The position numbers were made by a program, and so were the translations under genes. A stretch of 64,000 bases of DNA from Saccharopolyspora erythraea (GTDB lineage Bacteria; Actinomycetota; Actinomycetes; Mycobacteriales; Pseudonocardiaceae), in the NCBI RefSeq assembly GCF_018141105.1, contig NZ_CP054839.1, forward strand, positions 5,022,001 through 5,086,000. The letters are read 5' to 3'. A model generated the notes under the pieces. It was not told the DNA's origin and made no database searches. It was given only the letters and a program-made list of their open reading frames with translations. Positions 19,120 to 28,092 of this stretch are shown here, in pieces. The first letter of the stretch is position 1, and every line of letters starts with the position of its first letter.

Positions 19120-20352
19120 GTGCTGCGTCAGGCTACGTTTGCCCGTTGGACGATCTTGCGTAGTCGGGGGTTGTCGGTGTTGCGGTTTCGCCAGGCGATG
19201 TAGCGGCGGATCATGCTGGCTTGTTCGGTGTGGCTGGTGTGGTCGGTGCCGTTGAGGGTGAAGTAGCGCAGCGCGGTGAATTGAGCCTCGATGCGGTTGA
19301 TCCAGGACGAGTTCGTTGGCGTGTAGGCGATCTCGACGTTGTTGGCCTCAGCCCAGACCGAGACCCTGGTGTCGATCCGGGTGCTCAGATGCGGGCTGGC
19401 GTTGTCGCAGACGATCGCGATGCGCACCTTCGGTGGATACAGACCGCGCAGGTAGCGGCAGAACTGGAGAAACTGGGTTCGCTTCTTGGATGTCTTGACG
19501 TGTCCGTACATTCTGTCGGTGGCCAGGTCGAGAGCGGCGAGCAGGTGGCGGACCCCGTGGGGACGCGTGTAGGTAGCTCGTTGCCGGGGCCGGGGGTCAC
19601 GGCCGGGATCTTTGTGCTTGCCACCCCGCTCGGCCCACTGCCGTCCTGGGTGGGGTTGCAGGTTCAGTGGCCCGAATTCGTCCATGCTGAACACCACGGT
19701 CGGATCGTCGGTCTCGCCGACGATCTCGCCGTCGGCGATCGCATACAGGTGCTCGATACGAGCTTTCTTCACCGCATAGTCCGGATCCCGGGAGGTCTTC
19801 CAGGTCTTTATCCGTTGAAACGACACCCCTTCCGCGCGCAGGATCGCGCGCAGGCCCTCGTGGCTGATGTCCTCGACCACCCCCTCGGCGACCAGGAAAT
19901 CCGCCAGCTTGGTCAGACTCCAGGTCGAAAACGGCAGCCCGTGCTCGGCAGGCTTGGACTTGGCGACCTTCTTGATCTCTCGCCGCTGCGGCAGAGTGAA
20001 CGTCGGCGGACGTCCACCCTTGTATTTCGGGTACAGCGAGTCGAACCCGTCGGTGTTGAAGTTGTGGATCACGTCTCGAACCCGATCCTCGCTGGTGAAC
20101 GCCACTGTCGCGATCTTGGCCACCGGCATGCCCTGCGCGGACAGCAGCACCATCTGCGCCCTGCGCCAGGTCACCACCGACCCACTGCCACGACGAATGA
20201 TCCGCAACAACCGGTTGCCCTCATCGTCATCGAGCTCCCGAACCCGTACCCGCTCAGCCATGATCCACAGTCTGAAACGATCACACCAACCTATGCGGCA
20301 CCAACCACGGCGCGTCGCGATCAAACAGGGCAAACCCTGCCTGACACGGCAC
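19120..20352. mobile_element. IS630-family insertion sequence with TA target duplication
   Basis: A 1233-bp element. The terminal 25 bases (19120-19144 and 20328-20352) form an inverted repeat with 20 of 25 matches, both starting GTGC and ending GTTTGCCC. Each end is flanked by TA (19118-19119, 20353-20354), the target duplication expected of IS630/Tc1 elements. One intact transposase gene fills the element, and its stop lies inside the left repeat. The element appears complete and recently inserted. Confidence 0.88.
19128..20261 (-). CDS. IS630 family transposase
   Basis: A 377-aa intact DDE transposase. An N-terminal helix-turn-helix (about 5-70; RAQMVLLSAQGMPVAKIA) precedes the catalytic domain. 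The three acidic residues are visible in VFSMDEFGPL, AIVCDNASPH and NSSWINRIEAQF. The ATG at 20261 (MAERVRVRELDD) is preferred; an upstream in-frame extension runs into the right inverted repeat. No frameshift is needed, unlike many IS630 copies that have two overlapping frames. The element can probably still move. Confidence 0.88.
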   Translation of the reverse strand: MAERVRVRELDDDEGNRLLRIIRRGSGSVVTWRRAQMVLLSAQGMPVAKIATVAFTSEDRVRDVIHNFNTDGFDSLYPKYKGGRPPTFTLPQRREIKKVAKSKPAEHGLPFSTWSLTKLADFLVAEGVVEDISHEGLRAILRAEGVSFQRIKTWKTSRDPDYAVKKARIEHLYAIADGEIVGETDDPTVVFSMDEFGPLNLQPHPGRQWAERGGKHKDPGRDPRPRQRATYTRPHGVRHLLAALDLATDRMYGHVKTSKKRTQFLQFCRYLRGLYPPKVRIAIVCDNASPHLSTRIDTRVSVWAEANNVEIAYTPTNSSWINRIEAQFTALRYFTLNGTDHTSHTEQASMIRRYIAWRNRNTDNPRLRKIVQRANVA

Positions 20353-20356
20353 TAGT

Positions 20357-20675
20357 GGGTCGCCTTGAGGGCGGGGGCGCGTGGGTTTGCGGGGTCGCGG
20401 CCTTGGGCTGGCGGCTCACGCTGAGAGCGGGGACCCGCGGGTTTTCGACGCAGCGGCCTGGCCCGGCGGCTCACCTTGAGAGCGGGGGCGCACGGGTTTT
20501 CGACGCAGCGGCCTGGCCCGGCGGCTCACGCTGAGAGCGGGGACCCGCGGGTTTTCGACGCAACGGCCTGGCCCGGCGGCTCACCTTGAGAGCGGGGGCG
20601 CACAAGTTTTCGGCGCAGCGGCCTGGGCCGGCCGCTCACGCTGAGGGCGGGAGCGCACAAGTTTTCGAGGCAGCC
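20357..20675. repeat. 55-bp tandem repeat array
   Basis: Repeat units start at 20411, 20466, 20521, 20576 and 20631, with a diverged copy before the first. Each contains GCGGCTCACSYTGAGAGCGG, a variable GGACCCGCG or GGGCGCAC stretch, and GTTTTCGACGCAGCGGCC. Units alternate between two subtypes (ACGCTGAG/ACCCGCGG and ACCTTGAG/GCGCACGG), so the array may have grown as 110-bp doublets. It begins immediately after the IS element. No open frame is convincing. It is not CRISPR: there are no unique spacers. Confidence 0.88.
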
Positions 20676-20791
20676 ACCCTGACTTTGCGGGTCGCGGTGA
20701 GTGGGGGTTTCTGGGGCGCTCGCCGCCCCCAGGCCCCCGGCAGGTCTCCGGGATGAGCGGGTTTTCGAGGCATCCTGCGGTGGGGTGGATG

Positions 20792-20935
20792 GTGGTTCTC
20801 ATCCCGCCGACCTCCACGAGGGCTATCAGACCGCGTCAAGGGGGCCGGTTTTCGAGGCAGCCTGCGGTTGGCATGGGTGGGCCCCCTTGACCCGGTCTGA
20901 TCGGGCTGGCGCCAGGTCGACGGGATGAGAACCAC
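20792..20935. repeat. 144-bp imperfect palindrome with GTTTTCGAGGCA motif in its loop
   Basis: Two ~55-bp arms, starting GTGGTTCTCATCCCG and ending TCAAGGGGGCC, are reverse complements with some mismatches. The inner 22 bp (20825-20846 against 20880-20901) have one mismatch. The 33-base loop carries GTTTTCGAGGCAGCCTGCGG. A near-identical copy of that motif lies just outside at 20761-20780, and shorter versions occur in the tandem array. It looks like a REP- or MITE-like extragenic element. The rest of 20676-21045 shows no gene. Confidence 0.75.
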
Positions 20936-21045
20936 AGCACCGCCCTGTGTGGGGTGTGGGTAGAGCCCGGGTCGTTCGACTCTGTGGATTCGTGTGAGCA
21001 GGTCGGCAATCTGAGACGCGCGACCCGCTCTCTTGCGAGGTGTTC

Positions 21046-21651
21046 ATGTCCCAAGCACAGTGGCAGTCCGCCACGTCGGCCGCCGAGCCGTTGGGCAAGC
21101 TCGGCCGGTCCTGGGGGTGGCTGCTGACTTTCGGAATCCTCACCGTGCTGGCCGGTGTGCTCGCTTTGTTCTGGCCGGGACCGACGATCCTGGCCATCGC
21201 GATCATCTTCGGCGTCCAACTGCTGGTCGGCGGAATCTACTGGTTCGTCCGGGCGGTGAGCTCCCACGGTGAGGGCGGCTTCGTGCCGATCCTGCTGGCG
21301 GTGCTTGCCGTCATCGCCGGGCTGCTCGTCCTTCGCTCCCCGATCGCCACCGCGGCGCTGTTCCCACTGGTGCTCGGCGTGTACTGGACGGTCAGCGGCA
21401 TCGGCGAGACCTTCCACGCGCTGGTGCACCGCGACGTGCCCTCGCGCGGCTGGGCGATCGCGGGCGGGGTGCTGAGCATCCTGGCGGGCATCGCGCTGCT
21501 GGTCTACCCCGGCGTCGGACTGGTCACGCTGACCTACCTGCTCGGGGCGCTGCTGGTGATCTACGGCGCCATCGCCGCCACGCGGGCCATCCAGATGCGG
21601 CCGCAGACGGCCACCGACCTCCCGCCGCAAACCGGCCCGGCGCACGCCTGA
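21046..21651 (+). CDS. HdeD family (DUF308) membrane protein
   Basis: A 201-aa integral membrane protein with about six helices arranged in pairs, e.g. LLTFGILTVLAGVLALFWPG, ILAIAIIFGVQLLVGGIYW and ILLAVLAVIAGLLVLRSP. The WPG and SP turns between helices are typical of DUF308/HdeD proteins, implicated in acid resistance in E. coli. The ATG at 21046 is preferred over an upstream GTG because GAGG lies at the right distance. It probably shares a transcript with the next gene, 67 bases downstream, and both may respond to stress; no promoter motif is certain. Confidence 0.8.
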   Translation: MSQAQWQSATSAAEPLGKLGRSWGWLLTFGILTVLAGVLALFWPGPTILAIAIIFGVQLLVGGIYWFVRAVSSHGEGGFVPILLAVLAVIAGLLVLRSPIATAALFPLVLGVYWTVSGIGETFHALVHRDVPSRGWAIAGGVLSILAGIALLVYPGVGLVTLTYLLGALLVIYGAIAATRAIQMRPQTATDLPPQTGPAHA

Positions 21652-21718
21652 GCGTCCGCGGCGGGGTTGGCGCGTCGCCGAACGCGCCCGGCAAACAGAC
21701 GCGAAGGAGTTGACTGCC

Positions 21719-22162
21719 ATGGCACAGGCATCGCACGGCACCTACCACATCCCGACGGCCAAGCAGTCCTGGGTCGGCGGGCTGGAACTGTTCGCCGCCG
21801 TCATGATGATGATCGTCGGACTGTTCCACCTGATCATCGGTCTCGCGGCGATCCTGCGCAGCTCCTACTACGTCGTGACCGACAGCTACATCTTCAGCTA
21901 CGACGTCACCGGCTGGGGCTGGGCGCACCTCGTCCTGGGCGTCCTGGTCGGCGCCACCGGCATCGCCCTGATGATGGGGCAGACGTGGGCCAGGGTCGTC
22001 GGCATGATCATCGTCGGCCTCAGCGCACTGGGGAACTTCCTGTTCATTCCCTACCAGCCGATGTGGTCTCTGCTGATCATCGCCATCGACGTGGCCGTGA
22101 TCTGGGCGCTCGCCGTCCACATGCGCGAGCTGCCCGAGAGCAGTGAGAAGGCCGCGGACTGA
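21719..22162 (+). CDS. Small four-helix membrane protein (DUF7144-like)
   Basis: A 147-aa protein with four predicted membrane helices: LELFAAVMMMIVGLFHLIIG, WAHLVLGVLVGATGIALM, VGMIIVGLSALGNFLF and LLIIAIDVAVIWALAV. It resembles widespread actinobacterial small membrane proteins of unknown function, which I recall as DUF7144. AAGGAG eight bases upstream supports the ATG at 21719. It follows an HdeD-family gene and is followed by a strong hairpin terminator at 22174-22204. The function is unknown. Confidence 0.75.
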   Translation: MAQASHGTYHIPTAKQSWVGGLELFAAVMMMIVGLFHLIIGLAAILRSSYYVVTDSYIFSYDVTGWGWAHLVLGVLVGATGIALMMGQTWARVVGMIIVGLSALGNFLFIPYQPMWSLLIIAIDVAVIWALAVHMRELPESSEKAAD

Positions 22163-22173
22163 CCGCTGCCGCC

Positions 22174-22204
22174 GACGGGGGCCGGACTGGTTCCGGCCCC
22201 CGTC
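22174..22204. terminator. Hairpin terminator
   Basis: GACGGGGGCCGGA (22174-22186) and TCCGGCCCCCGTC (22192-22204) form a perfect 13-bp stem with a 5-base loop, 11 bases after the stop at 22162. It lies between convergent units (a membrane protein on plus, an acid phosphatase remnant on minus) and can serve both. Confidence 0.75.
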
Positions 22205-22210
22205 GCGTGT

Positions 22211-22467
22211 TCAGGGCGTCCGGTAGATGGGGTTCGGCAGCTTCACGCCGCGCTCCGCGTGGCCGCCCGCCAGTGGTCCGCCCGCGCGACGTCGGCGTCC
22301 CACTGCCCCGAGTCGTGGTACTCGGAGATCGACTTCTTCAGGTCGTAGAGGTTCGGCGCCGGTTCGGCCGACTGCGCGGTCGAGCCGTGGGCGGCGGCGC
22401 AGCCGGAGGCCAGCAGGGCGGTGAGGCCGAGAGCGGACAGGACGACGGCGTTGCGGTTCGTTGTCAT
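22211..22467 (-). pseudogene. Acid phosphatase (HAD subfamily IIIB) remnant with internal deletion
   Basis: The open frame (22243-22467, 74 codons) begins MTTNRNAVVLSALGL with a lipobox (LLASGC), then NLYDLKKSISEYHDSGQWD, as at the N-terminus of class B-like acid phosphatases. About 25 codons later the last residues of the same family are found in another frame: GGHAERGVKLPNPIYRTP, ending at 22211. The roughly 130 residues between, including the catalytic aspartates, are missing. A short real lipoprotein of 74 aa is the alternative, but the tail match makes a deletion remnant much more likely. Confidence 0.7.
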
Positions 22468-22505
22468 GATCACCAGCTTCGGGGAGTCCCGGACGCCTCG
22501 CCTTC

Positions 22506-23435
22506 TCAGCAGCGCACTGCCTCGGCCACGGCGTCCAGCGTGGGATAGGACGGTTGCGCGCCGGGTTTCCGCACGCAGCAGGCGCTCACGCGACTCGCCC
22601 AACGGGCCGCGTCGGGCAGTGCGTCGCCTCGGCCCAGACGCCAGGCCGCGGTGGCGGCGAAGGCGTCACCGGCACCGGTGGTGTCGACGGCGTCGGTGGG
22701 TACTGCCGGTACGTGCTCGACGCGGCCGGGCACGGCCACGACGGCACCTCGTTCGCCGAGGGTGACCACGGCCGACCGGGCGCCGAGCGCGAGCAGCGCG
22801 GTCGCGATCGCCCGGTCGTCATCCGGGGCGCCCGCGGCCAGGAGCTGCCGGGCCTCGTGCTCGTTGACGACCAGCGGGTCGGCCAGCGCCAGCACCTCCG
22901 GCGGCAGCTCGACCACCGGCGACAGGTTCAGCACGACCCGGGTTCCCGCCTCGCCCGCCGCGCGGGCCGCCGCGACGACCGTGGCGACCGGCACCTCCAG
23001 CACCAGCGACACCACCCGCGCCGCGCCGATCACGGGCTTGGCGGCTTCGATGTCGTTGGGCGACAGCCGCTCGTTCGCGCCCGCGCACACGATGATGTTG
23101 TTCTCGCCCGAGTCCGCCACCGTGATCAGCGCGGTCCCGGTCGGGGCGCCGGGGTCGCGCAGGGTGCGGGCGGTGTCCACGCCGTCGGCGCGCAGGGCTT
23201 CGAGCAGCATGTCGCCGTGGGCGTCGGCGCCCACGCGGCCGACCATGGCGGTGCGGGCACCGAGCCGGGCGGCGGCCACGGCCTGGTTGGCGCCCTTGCC
23301 GCCACCGCTGACGGTCAGCGCGTCGCCCCGCACGGTCTCGCCCGGCGCGGGATGGCGGCGCACCCGGGCGGTCAGGTCAGCGTTCAGCGAACCGACCACC
23401 ACCAGCTCGGGCGCGGTTGTCGCGGCACGCGGCAT
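22506..23435 (-). CDS. rbsK: Ribokinase / PfkB family sugar kinase
   Basis: A 309-aa PfkB family kinase. The N-terminal glycine signature is VSGGGKGANQAVAAARLGA (about 43-61) and the C-terminal catalytic signature DTTGAGDAFAATAA carries the base aspartate. It probably phosphorylates ribose released by the nucleoside hydrolase encoded just upstream, feeding it into the pentose phosphate pathway. GAGGAG precedes the ATG at 23435. The gap to the hydrolase stop is 30 bases, so the two are likely co-transcribed under the GntR regulator. Confidence 0.85.
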   Translation of the reverse strand: MPRAATTAPELVVVGSLNADLTARVRRHPAPGETVRGDALTVSGGGKGANQAVAAARLGARTAMVGRVGADAHGDMLLEALRADGVDTARTLRDPGAPTGTALITVADSGENNIIVCAGANERLSPNDIEAAKPVIGAARVVSLVLEVPVATVVAAARAAGEAGTRVVLNLSPVVELPPEVLALADPLVVNEHEARQLLAAGAPDDDRAIATALLALGARSAVVTLGERGAVVAVPGRVEHVPAVPTDAVDTTGAGDAFAATAAWRLGRGDALPDAARWASRVSACCVRKPGAQPSYPTLDAVAEAVRC

Positions 23436-23465
23436 CGCGCGCCTCCTCTCCCTCGACGGCATCGG

Positions 23466-24449
23466 CTAGGCGACGTGGCGGGTACCGGCGCCGGACGGAC
23501 CGCACAGCCGCTCGGTCAGCCGCCGCGGGAACGTCCCGTCGGTCCTGAGCACCACGCGCACCCTCGCGCCCTCCACACCCGGGAAGCCGCGGTACTGCCC
23601 GCGCGTGTCGGCGATGGTGGCACCCCTCCCCGGCCCGTCCCCGGTCTCGACGTCCACCACGACGGTCGGCGCCAGCTCCGCGTCGACGTCGCCGACCGCG
23701 ATGGCCGCCGCGAGCGGGTCGTGGCAGGCCGCGCCTCGCTCGCCGAAGACCTCGCGCTCGTAGAAGTCGAGGTAGTGGGTCAGGATCCCGGCCGCGAAGC
23801 CCGCGCAGGACGAACCTTGCGCGCGCAGCCGTCCGGCCAGCTCCTCGGTGATCACCTCGGTCATGGTCACGTCCAGCGGCACGAGGGTGACGTCCCAACC
23901 GGCGCCCAGGACCATCCGAGCCGCTTCGGGGTCGTTGTGGATGTTGGCCTCGGCCGCAGGGGTGACGTTTCCCGGGTGGTGGACGGCACCGCCCATGATC
24001 GTGACGTGCTTGACCAGCGCGGGCAGCTTCGGTTCCAGCAGCAGCGCGGTGGCCAGGTTGGTCAGCGGCCCGACCGCGAGCAGGTGCAGCTCGCCGGGGT
24101 TCTCCCGGGCGAGCCGCACGATCAGCTCCGCCGCCGGTTCCCGGACCGGCTTCGCGCTCGCGGCGGGAAGCCCGACGTCACCGAGGCCGTTGCCGCCGTG
24201 CACGTGCGGCGCCGGGTGGGTGGAGCCGCGCCAGTTGCTGCGTGCGCCGATGGCCACCGGGATGTCGTTGCGCCCGGCCAGCTCCAGCACGCGCAGGGTG
24301 TTGTCGGCCGCCGTCTGGACGTCGGTGTTGCCGAACACGGTGGTCACCGCGCGGATGTCCACGCCGGGGTCCCGCAGGAGGTAGAGCAACGCCAGCGCGT
24401 CGTCGATGCCGGTGTCGCAGTCGACGATCAGTGTTTCCTTGGGCGCCAT
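23466..24449 (-). CDS. Nucleoside hydrolase (IunH/RihA-like)
   Basis: A 327-aa inosine/uridine-preferring nucleoside N-ribohydrolase. The calcium-binding aspartate cluster is at the N-terminus (VDCDTGIDDALALL, residues 9-22). A second active-site segment reads HDPLAAAIAV. IMGGAVHHPGNVTPAAEANI is also characteristic. It splits nucleosides to base and ribose; ribokinase lies downstream and adenosine deaminase is on the divergent transcript. The specificity (purine, pyrimidine or both) is not decided by visible residues. Confidence 0.88.
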   Translation of the reverse strand: MAPKETLIVDCDTGIDDALALLYLLRDPGVDIRAVTTVFGNTDVQTAADNTLRVLELAGRNDIPVAIGARSNWRGSTHPAPHVHGGNGLGDVGLPAASAKPVREPAAELIVRLARENPGELHLLAVGPLTNLATALLLEPKLPALVKHVTIMGGAVHHPGNVTPAAEANIHNDPEAARMVLGAGWDVTLVPLDVTMTEVITEELAGRLRAQGSSCAGFAAGILTHYLDFYEREVFGERGAACHDPLAAAIAVGDVDAELAPTVVVDVETGDGPGRGATIADTRGQYRGFPGVEGARVRVVLRTDGTFPRRLTERLCGPSGAGTRHVA

Positions 24450-24493
24450 CGGTCACTTGCCTCTCTGGTGGAACTCGTCGGTGGGTCGGTGGC

Positions 24494-25237
24494 TCATCGG
24501 GACTGGTGCACCGCGATGCCCGGGGCACCGCTGGGCAGCACGTACTTCGCCACGAGCAGCGGGGTCCGCTCGATCGAGACAACCTGGGTGATCAGCACGA
24601 CCGGGGTGTCGGCCGAGCGCTCCAGCGTCGTCCCGCGGCGCCGCCCGAGCACGGTCGCGGTGACCGTGCTCGCCCCGCTCAGCGGCAGGCAGGGGTCGGC
24701 CGCGGCCAGGGCGTGCAGCATCGTCCTCGGCTCGTGCGCGCCGGCGGTCATCGCCTCCGGCAGCGCCGGGTCGACGGCGGCGAGCGCCGCGTCGTGCACG
24801 CACCACTCCTCGGCCAGGCACGCGGGCACGCCGTCGACGTCGACGGCGCTCTCCCAGAACCGGACCTCACCGGCGGCGGGCACCGGCAGGTGCTGCATCA
24901 CCAGGTCGGTCGGTTCCTCGATGTCGCGCACCAGCGGCCGCACCTTGGCGGCGTCCTGGCCGAGCAGGACCTCGATCGGCTGCAACCGCTCGAAGCCGCG
25001 CCGCGCGGGCCGCTCGCTGACCGTGCGGCCCACTCCGCGGCGGACGGTGATCACACCGTCCTCCTGCAGCAGGATCAGCGCCTCGCGCAGCGCGGGCCTG
25101 CTCACGCCGAGAGCGCCTGCCAGCTCGGGTTCGGACGGCAGCGTCGAGCCGGGCGGGTAGCTGCCCTCCCGGATGGCGTCGACGATCCGCTCGTAGAGCT
25201 CCACGACCGGCCGCCGCTGCGGTCTTCTGGCCGCCAC
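24494..25237 (-). CDS. GntR family transcriptional regulator (HutC/UTRA type)
   Basis: A 247-aa regulator. The N-terminal winged helix (about 12-75; PPGSTLPSEPELAGALGVSRPALREAL) is followed by a UTRA-like effector domain (about 95-240; CLAEEWCVHDAAL, VLITQVVSIERTPLLVAKYV). The GTG start has AGGGGG upstream. It leads the nucleoside hydrolase-ribokinase transcript and faces the MFS-adenosine deaminase transcript. Two TGTCWGACA sites between them (25263-25271, 25405-25413) are candidate operators. A purine nucleoside, ribose or their phosphate is the likely effector; that is inference. Confidence 0.85.
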   Translation of the reverse strand: MAARRPQRRPVVELYERIVDAIREGSYPPGSTLPSEPELAGALGVSRPALREALILLQEDGVITVRRGVGRTVSERPARRGFERLQPIEVLLGQDAAKVRPLVRDIEEPTDLVMQHLPVPAAGEVRFWESAVDVDGVPACLAEEWCVHDAALAAVDPALPEAMTAGAHEPRTMLHALAAADPCLPLSGASTVTATVLGRRRGTTLERSADTPVVLITQVVSIERTPLLVAKYVLPSGAPGIAVHQSR

Positions 25238-25262
25238 GCTGCACCCCCTGCCTTCCAGTTGA

Positions 25263-25271
25263 TGTCAGACA
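25263..25271. promoter_or_regulatory. Candidate GntR operator TGTCAGACA
   Basis: A perfect 4-bp inverted repeat around a central base, 26-34 bases upstream of the GntR start. The same 9-mer in reverse orientation occurs at 25405-25413. Both lie in the divergent GntR/MFS promoter region and fit the short palindromes bound by GntR proteins. Confidence 0.6.
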
Positions 25272-25404
25272 AGCTAAAGACGGAGGGCGGGCAAGTCAAC
25301 TACCGGGACACCGGAAGTTCAGGGGATCGACCAGGATTTTCCGATGCACGGCTATTGACTTCGCCGCCGCGGAGCGGGTAGACCCTTCGCTCAACACATC
25401 CACA

Positions 25405-25413
25405 TGTCTGACA
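25405..25413. promoter_or_regulatory. Candidate GntR operator TGTCTGACA
   Basis: The exact reverse complement of the site at 25263-25271, and 102 bases upstream of the MFS start. It is followed by AAG, as in the first copy. The pair could let one GntR dimer set control both arms of the nucleoside locus. Confidence 0.6.
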
Positions 25414-25514
25414 AGAGCGGTCGGGTTCGACCCAGGAACGCGACTCCTCCACGCCGTTCGCCCACCCGAACGCGGTCGACCTTCCCATGCCCTCTCCCCG
25501 AGGCGGAGGCTCTC

Positions 25515-26918
25515 ATGACCACGATCCGCAACCAGCCGGCACCCGCGGCGCCACCGACGCGCCAGGCCGGCCTGCTCGCCGCGCTGGTGCTCGCGGTGGC
25601 CGGCTTCCAGATCAACGCCACCATGCTCACGCCCGCACTGCCGGACGTGATCGAGCGCCTGCACACCACCAGCGGCCCGGCCGGGCTGTCCCAGACGCTG
25701 TTCTTCCTGTTCGCCGCCATCGGCCAGGTGACGATCGCGCGCCTGAGCGACCACCTCGGCCGCCGCCGGATGCTGCTGGTCACGCTGGCGATCCTGATCG
25801 TCGGCGAGGTGGTCTGCGTGCTGGCCCCGAGCATCGAGGTCTTCGTGGTCGGCCGGATGCTGCAGGGCATCTCCTCCGCCGCGTTCACGCTCGCATACCT
25901 GATCCTGCACGAGTCGCTGTCCCCGCAGCGGTTCGGCCGCGCCCTGGGCGTCATCACCGCCGTCAACGGCGGCATCGCCGGGGTGGACGCGGTCATCGGC
26001 GGCACCGTCGCCGACAGCGTCGGCTTCCGGGGGATCTTTCTGATCACCCTGGTGGTCACCGCGGTGGCCGCCGTCGCGGTGCACTTCGCCGTCCCGGAAT
26101 CCGGCGTGCCGGCTTCCGGGCGGATGGACTGGCGGGGCGCCGCGCTGCTGGGCATCGGGCTGACCGGTGTCCTGCTCGCGTTGAACGAGGGCGGTGCGTG
26201 GGGATGGACCTCCCCCGCCACGCTGGTGCTGCTGCTCGCCGGGCTGGCCTCGCTCGTGCTGTTCGGGTTCGTCCAGAAGCACACGCGCGACGGCATCATC
26301 GACACCTCGGTCCTCGCCTCGCGCCAGGTGTGGCCGCTGCTGCTGACCACCGTGTTCACCCTGGCCGGGGTGTTCGGGATGCTCAACTTCACCATCCCGC
26401 TGCTGACCCAGACCCCCGGCGCGGGCTACGGGATGTCGGCCACGACCTCGGCGCTGCTGTTCCTCACCCCGGCCTCGGCGCTGGGCCTGCTGGCCGCCCC
26501 GCTGGCCGGCCAGTTCGCACCCCGGCTGGGCTGGCGGCGCTCGGTGCTGATCGGCGCGGTGGGCACCGCCGCCGCCTTCGTCCCGCTGGTGCTGTTCCCG
26601 CAGTCGCCCTGGGTGGCCTGCGCTGCCCTGGCCGTTCTGGGCATCACCTACACCGGCTACAGCCTGACCGCGCTCAACGGGCTGGCCGTGGCCTCCGCCC
26701 CGGCGGACAAGCCCGGCTCGCTGCCCGGGCTCAACGGCGCGTGCTTCGGCGTCGGCGCGTCGCTGGGCATCGCGGTCTCCTCCAGCGTCGTCACCGCCGC
26801 CACCGCGGGCGGACCGCCGACCGCGGGTGCCTTCCAGGCCGCCTTGTGGTCGTCGGCGGTCTTCGTGGCGCTGGCCCTGCTGACCGCCCTGCTCATCCGC
26901 CCCGCAACCGAGAACTGA
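25515..26918 (+). CDS. MFS transporter, probable nucleoside uptake or efflux
   Basis: A 467-aa major facilitator with about 12-14 helices. The motif A region between helices 2 and 3 is present ([14 protein letters not shown]), and [11 protein letters not shown] marks the next loop of the DHA2-like group. GGAGG six bases before the ATG at 25515 supports this start over the in-frame ATG at 25404, which would place the GntR operator inside the coding region. Sequence resembles drug exporters, but the location between a GntR nucleoside regulator and adenosine deaminase points to nucleoside or base transport. Confidence 0.82.
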   Translation: MTTIRNQPAPAAPPTRQAGLLAALVLAVAGFQINATMLTPALPDVIERLHTTSGPAGLSQTLFFLFAAIGQVTIARLSDHLGRRRMLLVTLAILIVGEVVCVLAPSIEVFVVGRMLQGISSAAFTLAYLILHESLSPQRFGRALGVITAVNGGIAGVDAVIGGTVADSVGFRGIFLITLVVTAVAAVAVHFAVPESGVPASGRMDWRGAALLGIGLTGVLLALNEGGAWGWTSPATLVLLLAGLASLVLFGFVQKHTRDGIIDTSVLASRQVWPLLLTTVFTLAGVFGMLNFTIPLLTQTPGAGYGMSATTSALLFLTPASALGLLAAPLAGQFAPRLGWRRSVLIGAVGTAAAFVPLVLFPQSPWVACAALAVLGITYTGYSLTALNGLAVASAPADKPGSLPGLNGACFGVGASLGIAVSSSVVTAATAGGPPTAGAFQAALWSSAVFVALALLTALLIRPATEN

Positions 26919-26949
26919 CCCCACCGAGAACGATCAGGAGGTAGCAGTC

Positions 26950-28083
26950 GTGCACATCGTGCCGACCGAAGACCAGATCCGCCGCAGCCCGAAGGTGCTG
27001 CTCCACGACCACCTCGACGGCGGTGTCCGGCCGAGCACCGTCGCCGAGCTCGCCGAGGAAACCGGCTACGACGCGCTCCCGACCTCCGATGTGGACGGTC
27101 TGGCGGAATGGTTCGCAGGGGCGACCACGGCCGGATCGCTTGAGGAGTACCTGGAGCGCTTCGTGCACACCGTCGGGGTCATGCAGACCCCGGGCGCGAT
27201 CAGCCGGGTCGCCGCCGAGTGCGCCGAGGACCTGGCCGCCGACGGCGTGGTCTACGCCGAGGTCCGCTACGCGCCCGAGCTCAGCACGCAGCGCGGCATG
27301 AGCCTCGACGAGGTCGTCGAGGCGATCCTGGACGGCTTCCGCCAGGGCGCGGCCAGGGCGGCCGCCGCGGGCAGGCGCATCCGCATCGGCGTCCTGCTGT
27401 GCGCGATGCGCCAGGAGCCGCGCGCCAGGGAGATCGCCGAGCTCGCCGTGAAGTACCGCGACTCGGGCGTGGTCGGCTTCGACATCGCCGGGCCGGAGGC
27501 GGGCTTCCCTCCCACCCGTTCGCTGGACGCCTTCGAGTACCTGCGGCGGGAGAACTGCCACTTCACCATCCACGCGGGCGAGGGCTTCGGGCTGCCCTCG
27601 ATCTGGGAGGCGATCCAGTGGTGCGGCGCCGCCCGGCTCGGCCACGGCGTGCGCATCGTCGACGACATCACCGTGGGCGAGGACGGCACGGCCCGGCTCG
27701 GCAGGCTGGCCTCGTTCGTCCGCGACCGCCGGATCCCGCTGGAGATGTGCCCGCGGTCCAACGTGCACACCGGCACCGTGCCGTCGGTGGCCGAGCACCC
27801 GATCGCGCTGCTGCGCAGGCTGAACTTCCGGGTGACGGTCAACACCGACAACCGGCTGATGAGCCAGACCTCGATGTCCCGGGAGTTCGGCGAGCTGGTG
27901 GAGTGCTTCGACTACACCCTCGACGACCTCCAGTGGTTCACGGTGAACGCGATGAAGTCGGCGTTCCTGCCGTTCGACCAGCGGCTCGCGCTGATCAACG
28001 AGGTCATCAAGCCCGGCTACGCCGCTCTGCGGTCGGAGTCGCTGTTCGGCACGGTCGCCTCGCACGCGGTGGCGCTCGCCTGA
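26950..28083 (+). CDS. add: Adenosine deaminase
   Basis: A 377-aa metal-dependent deaminase converting adenosine or deoxyadenosine to inosine. Zinc ligands and catalytic residues are visible: HDHLDG (residues 19-24), TIHAGEGFG (catalytic Glu with a zinc histidine), RLGHGVRI, and the acidic NTDNRLMS. The GTG start follows AGGAGG. It lies 31 bases after the MFS stop, so both are on one mRNA, opposite to the nucleoside hydrolase and ribokinase. The set converts adenosine to inosine, then hypoxanthine and ribose 5-phosphate. Confidence 0.92.
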   Translation: MHIVPTEDQIRRSPKVLLHDHLDGGVRPSTVAELAEETGYDALPTSDVDGLAEWFAGATTAGSLEEYLERFVHTVGVMQTPGAISRVAAECAEDLAADGVVYAEVRYAPELSTQRGMSLDEVVEAILDGFRQGAARAAAAGRRIRIGVLLCAMRQEPRAREIAELAVKYRDSGVVGFDIAGPEAGFPPTRSLDAFEYLRRENCHFTIHAGEGFGLPSIWEAIQWCGAARLGHGVRIVDDITVGEDGTARLGRLASFVRDRRIPLEMCPRSNVHTGTVPSVAEHPIALLRRLNFRVTVNTDNRLMSQTSMSREFGELVECFDYTLDDLQWFTVNAMKSAFLPFDQRLALINEVIKPGYAALRSESLFGTVASHAVALA

Positions 28084-28092
28084 CCCGCCGCG

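Noticed and set aside
20411-20675. Possible CRISPR array
   Set aside because: The 55-bp units are contiguous and nearly identical throughout, without unique spacers, and no cas genes are present.
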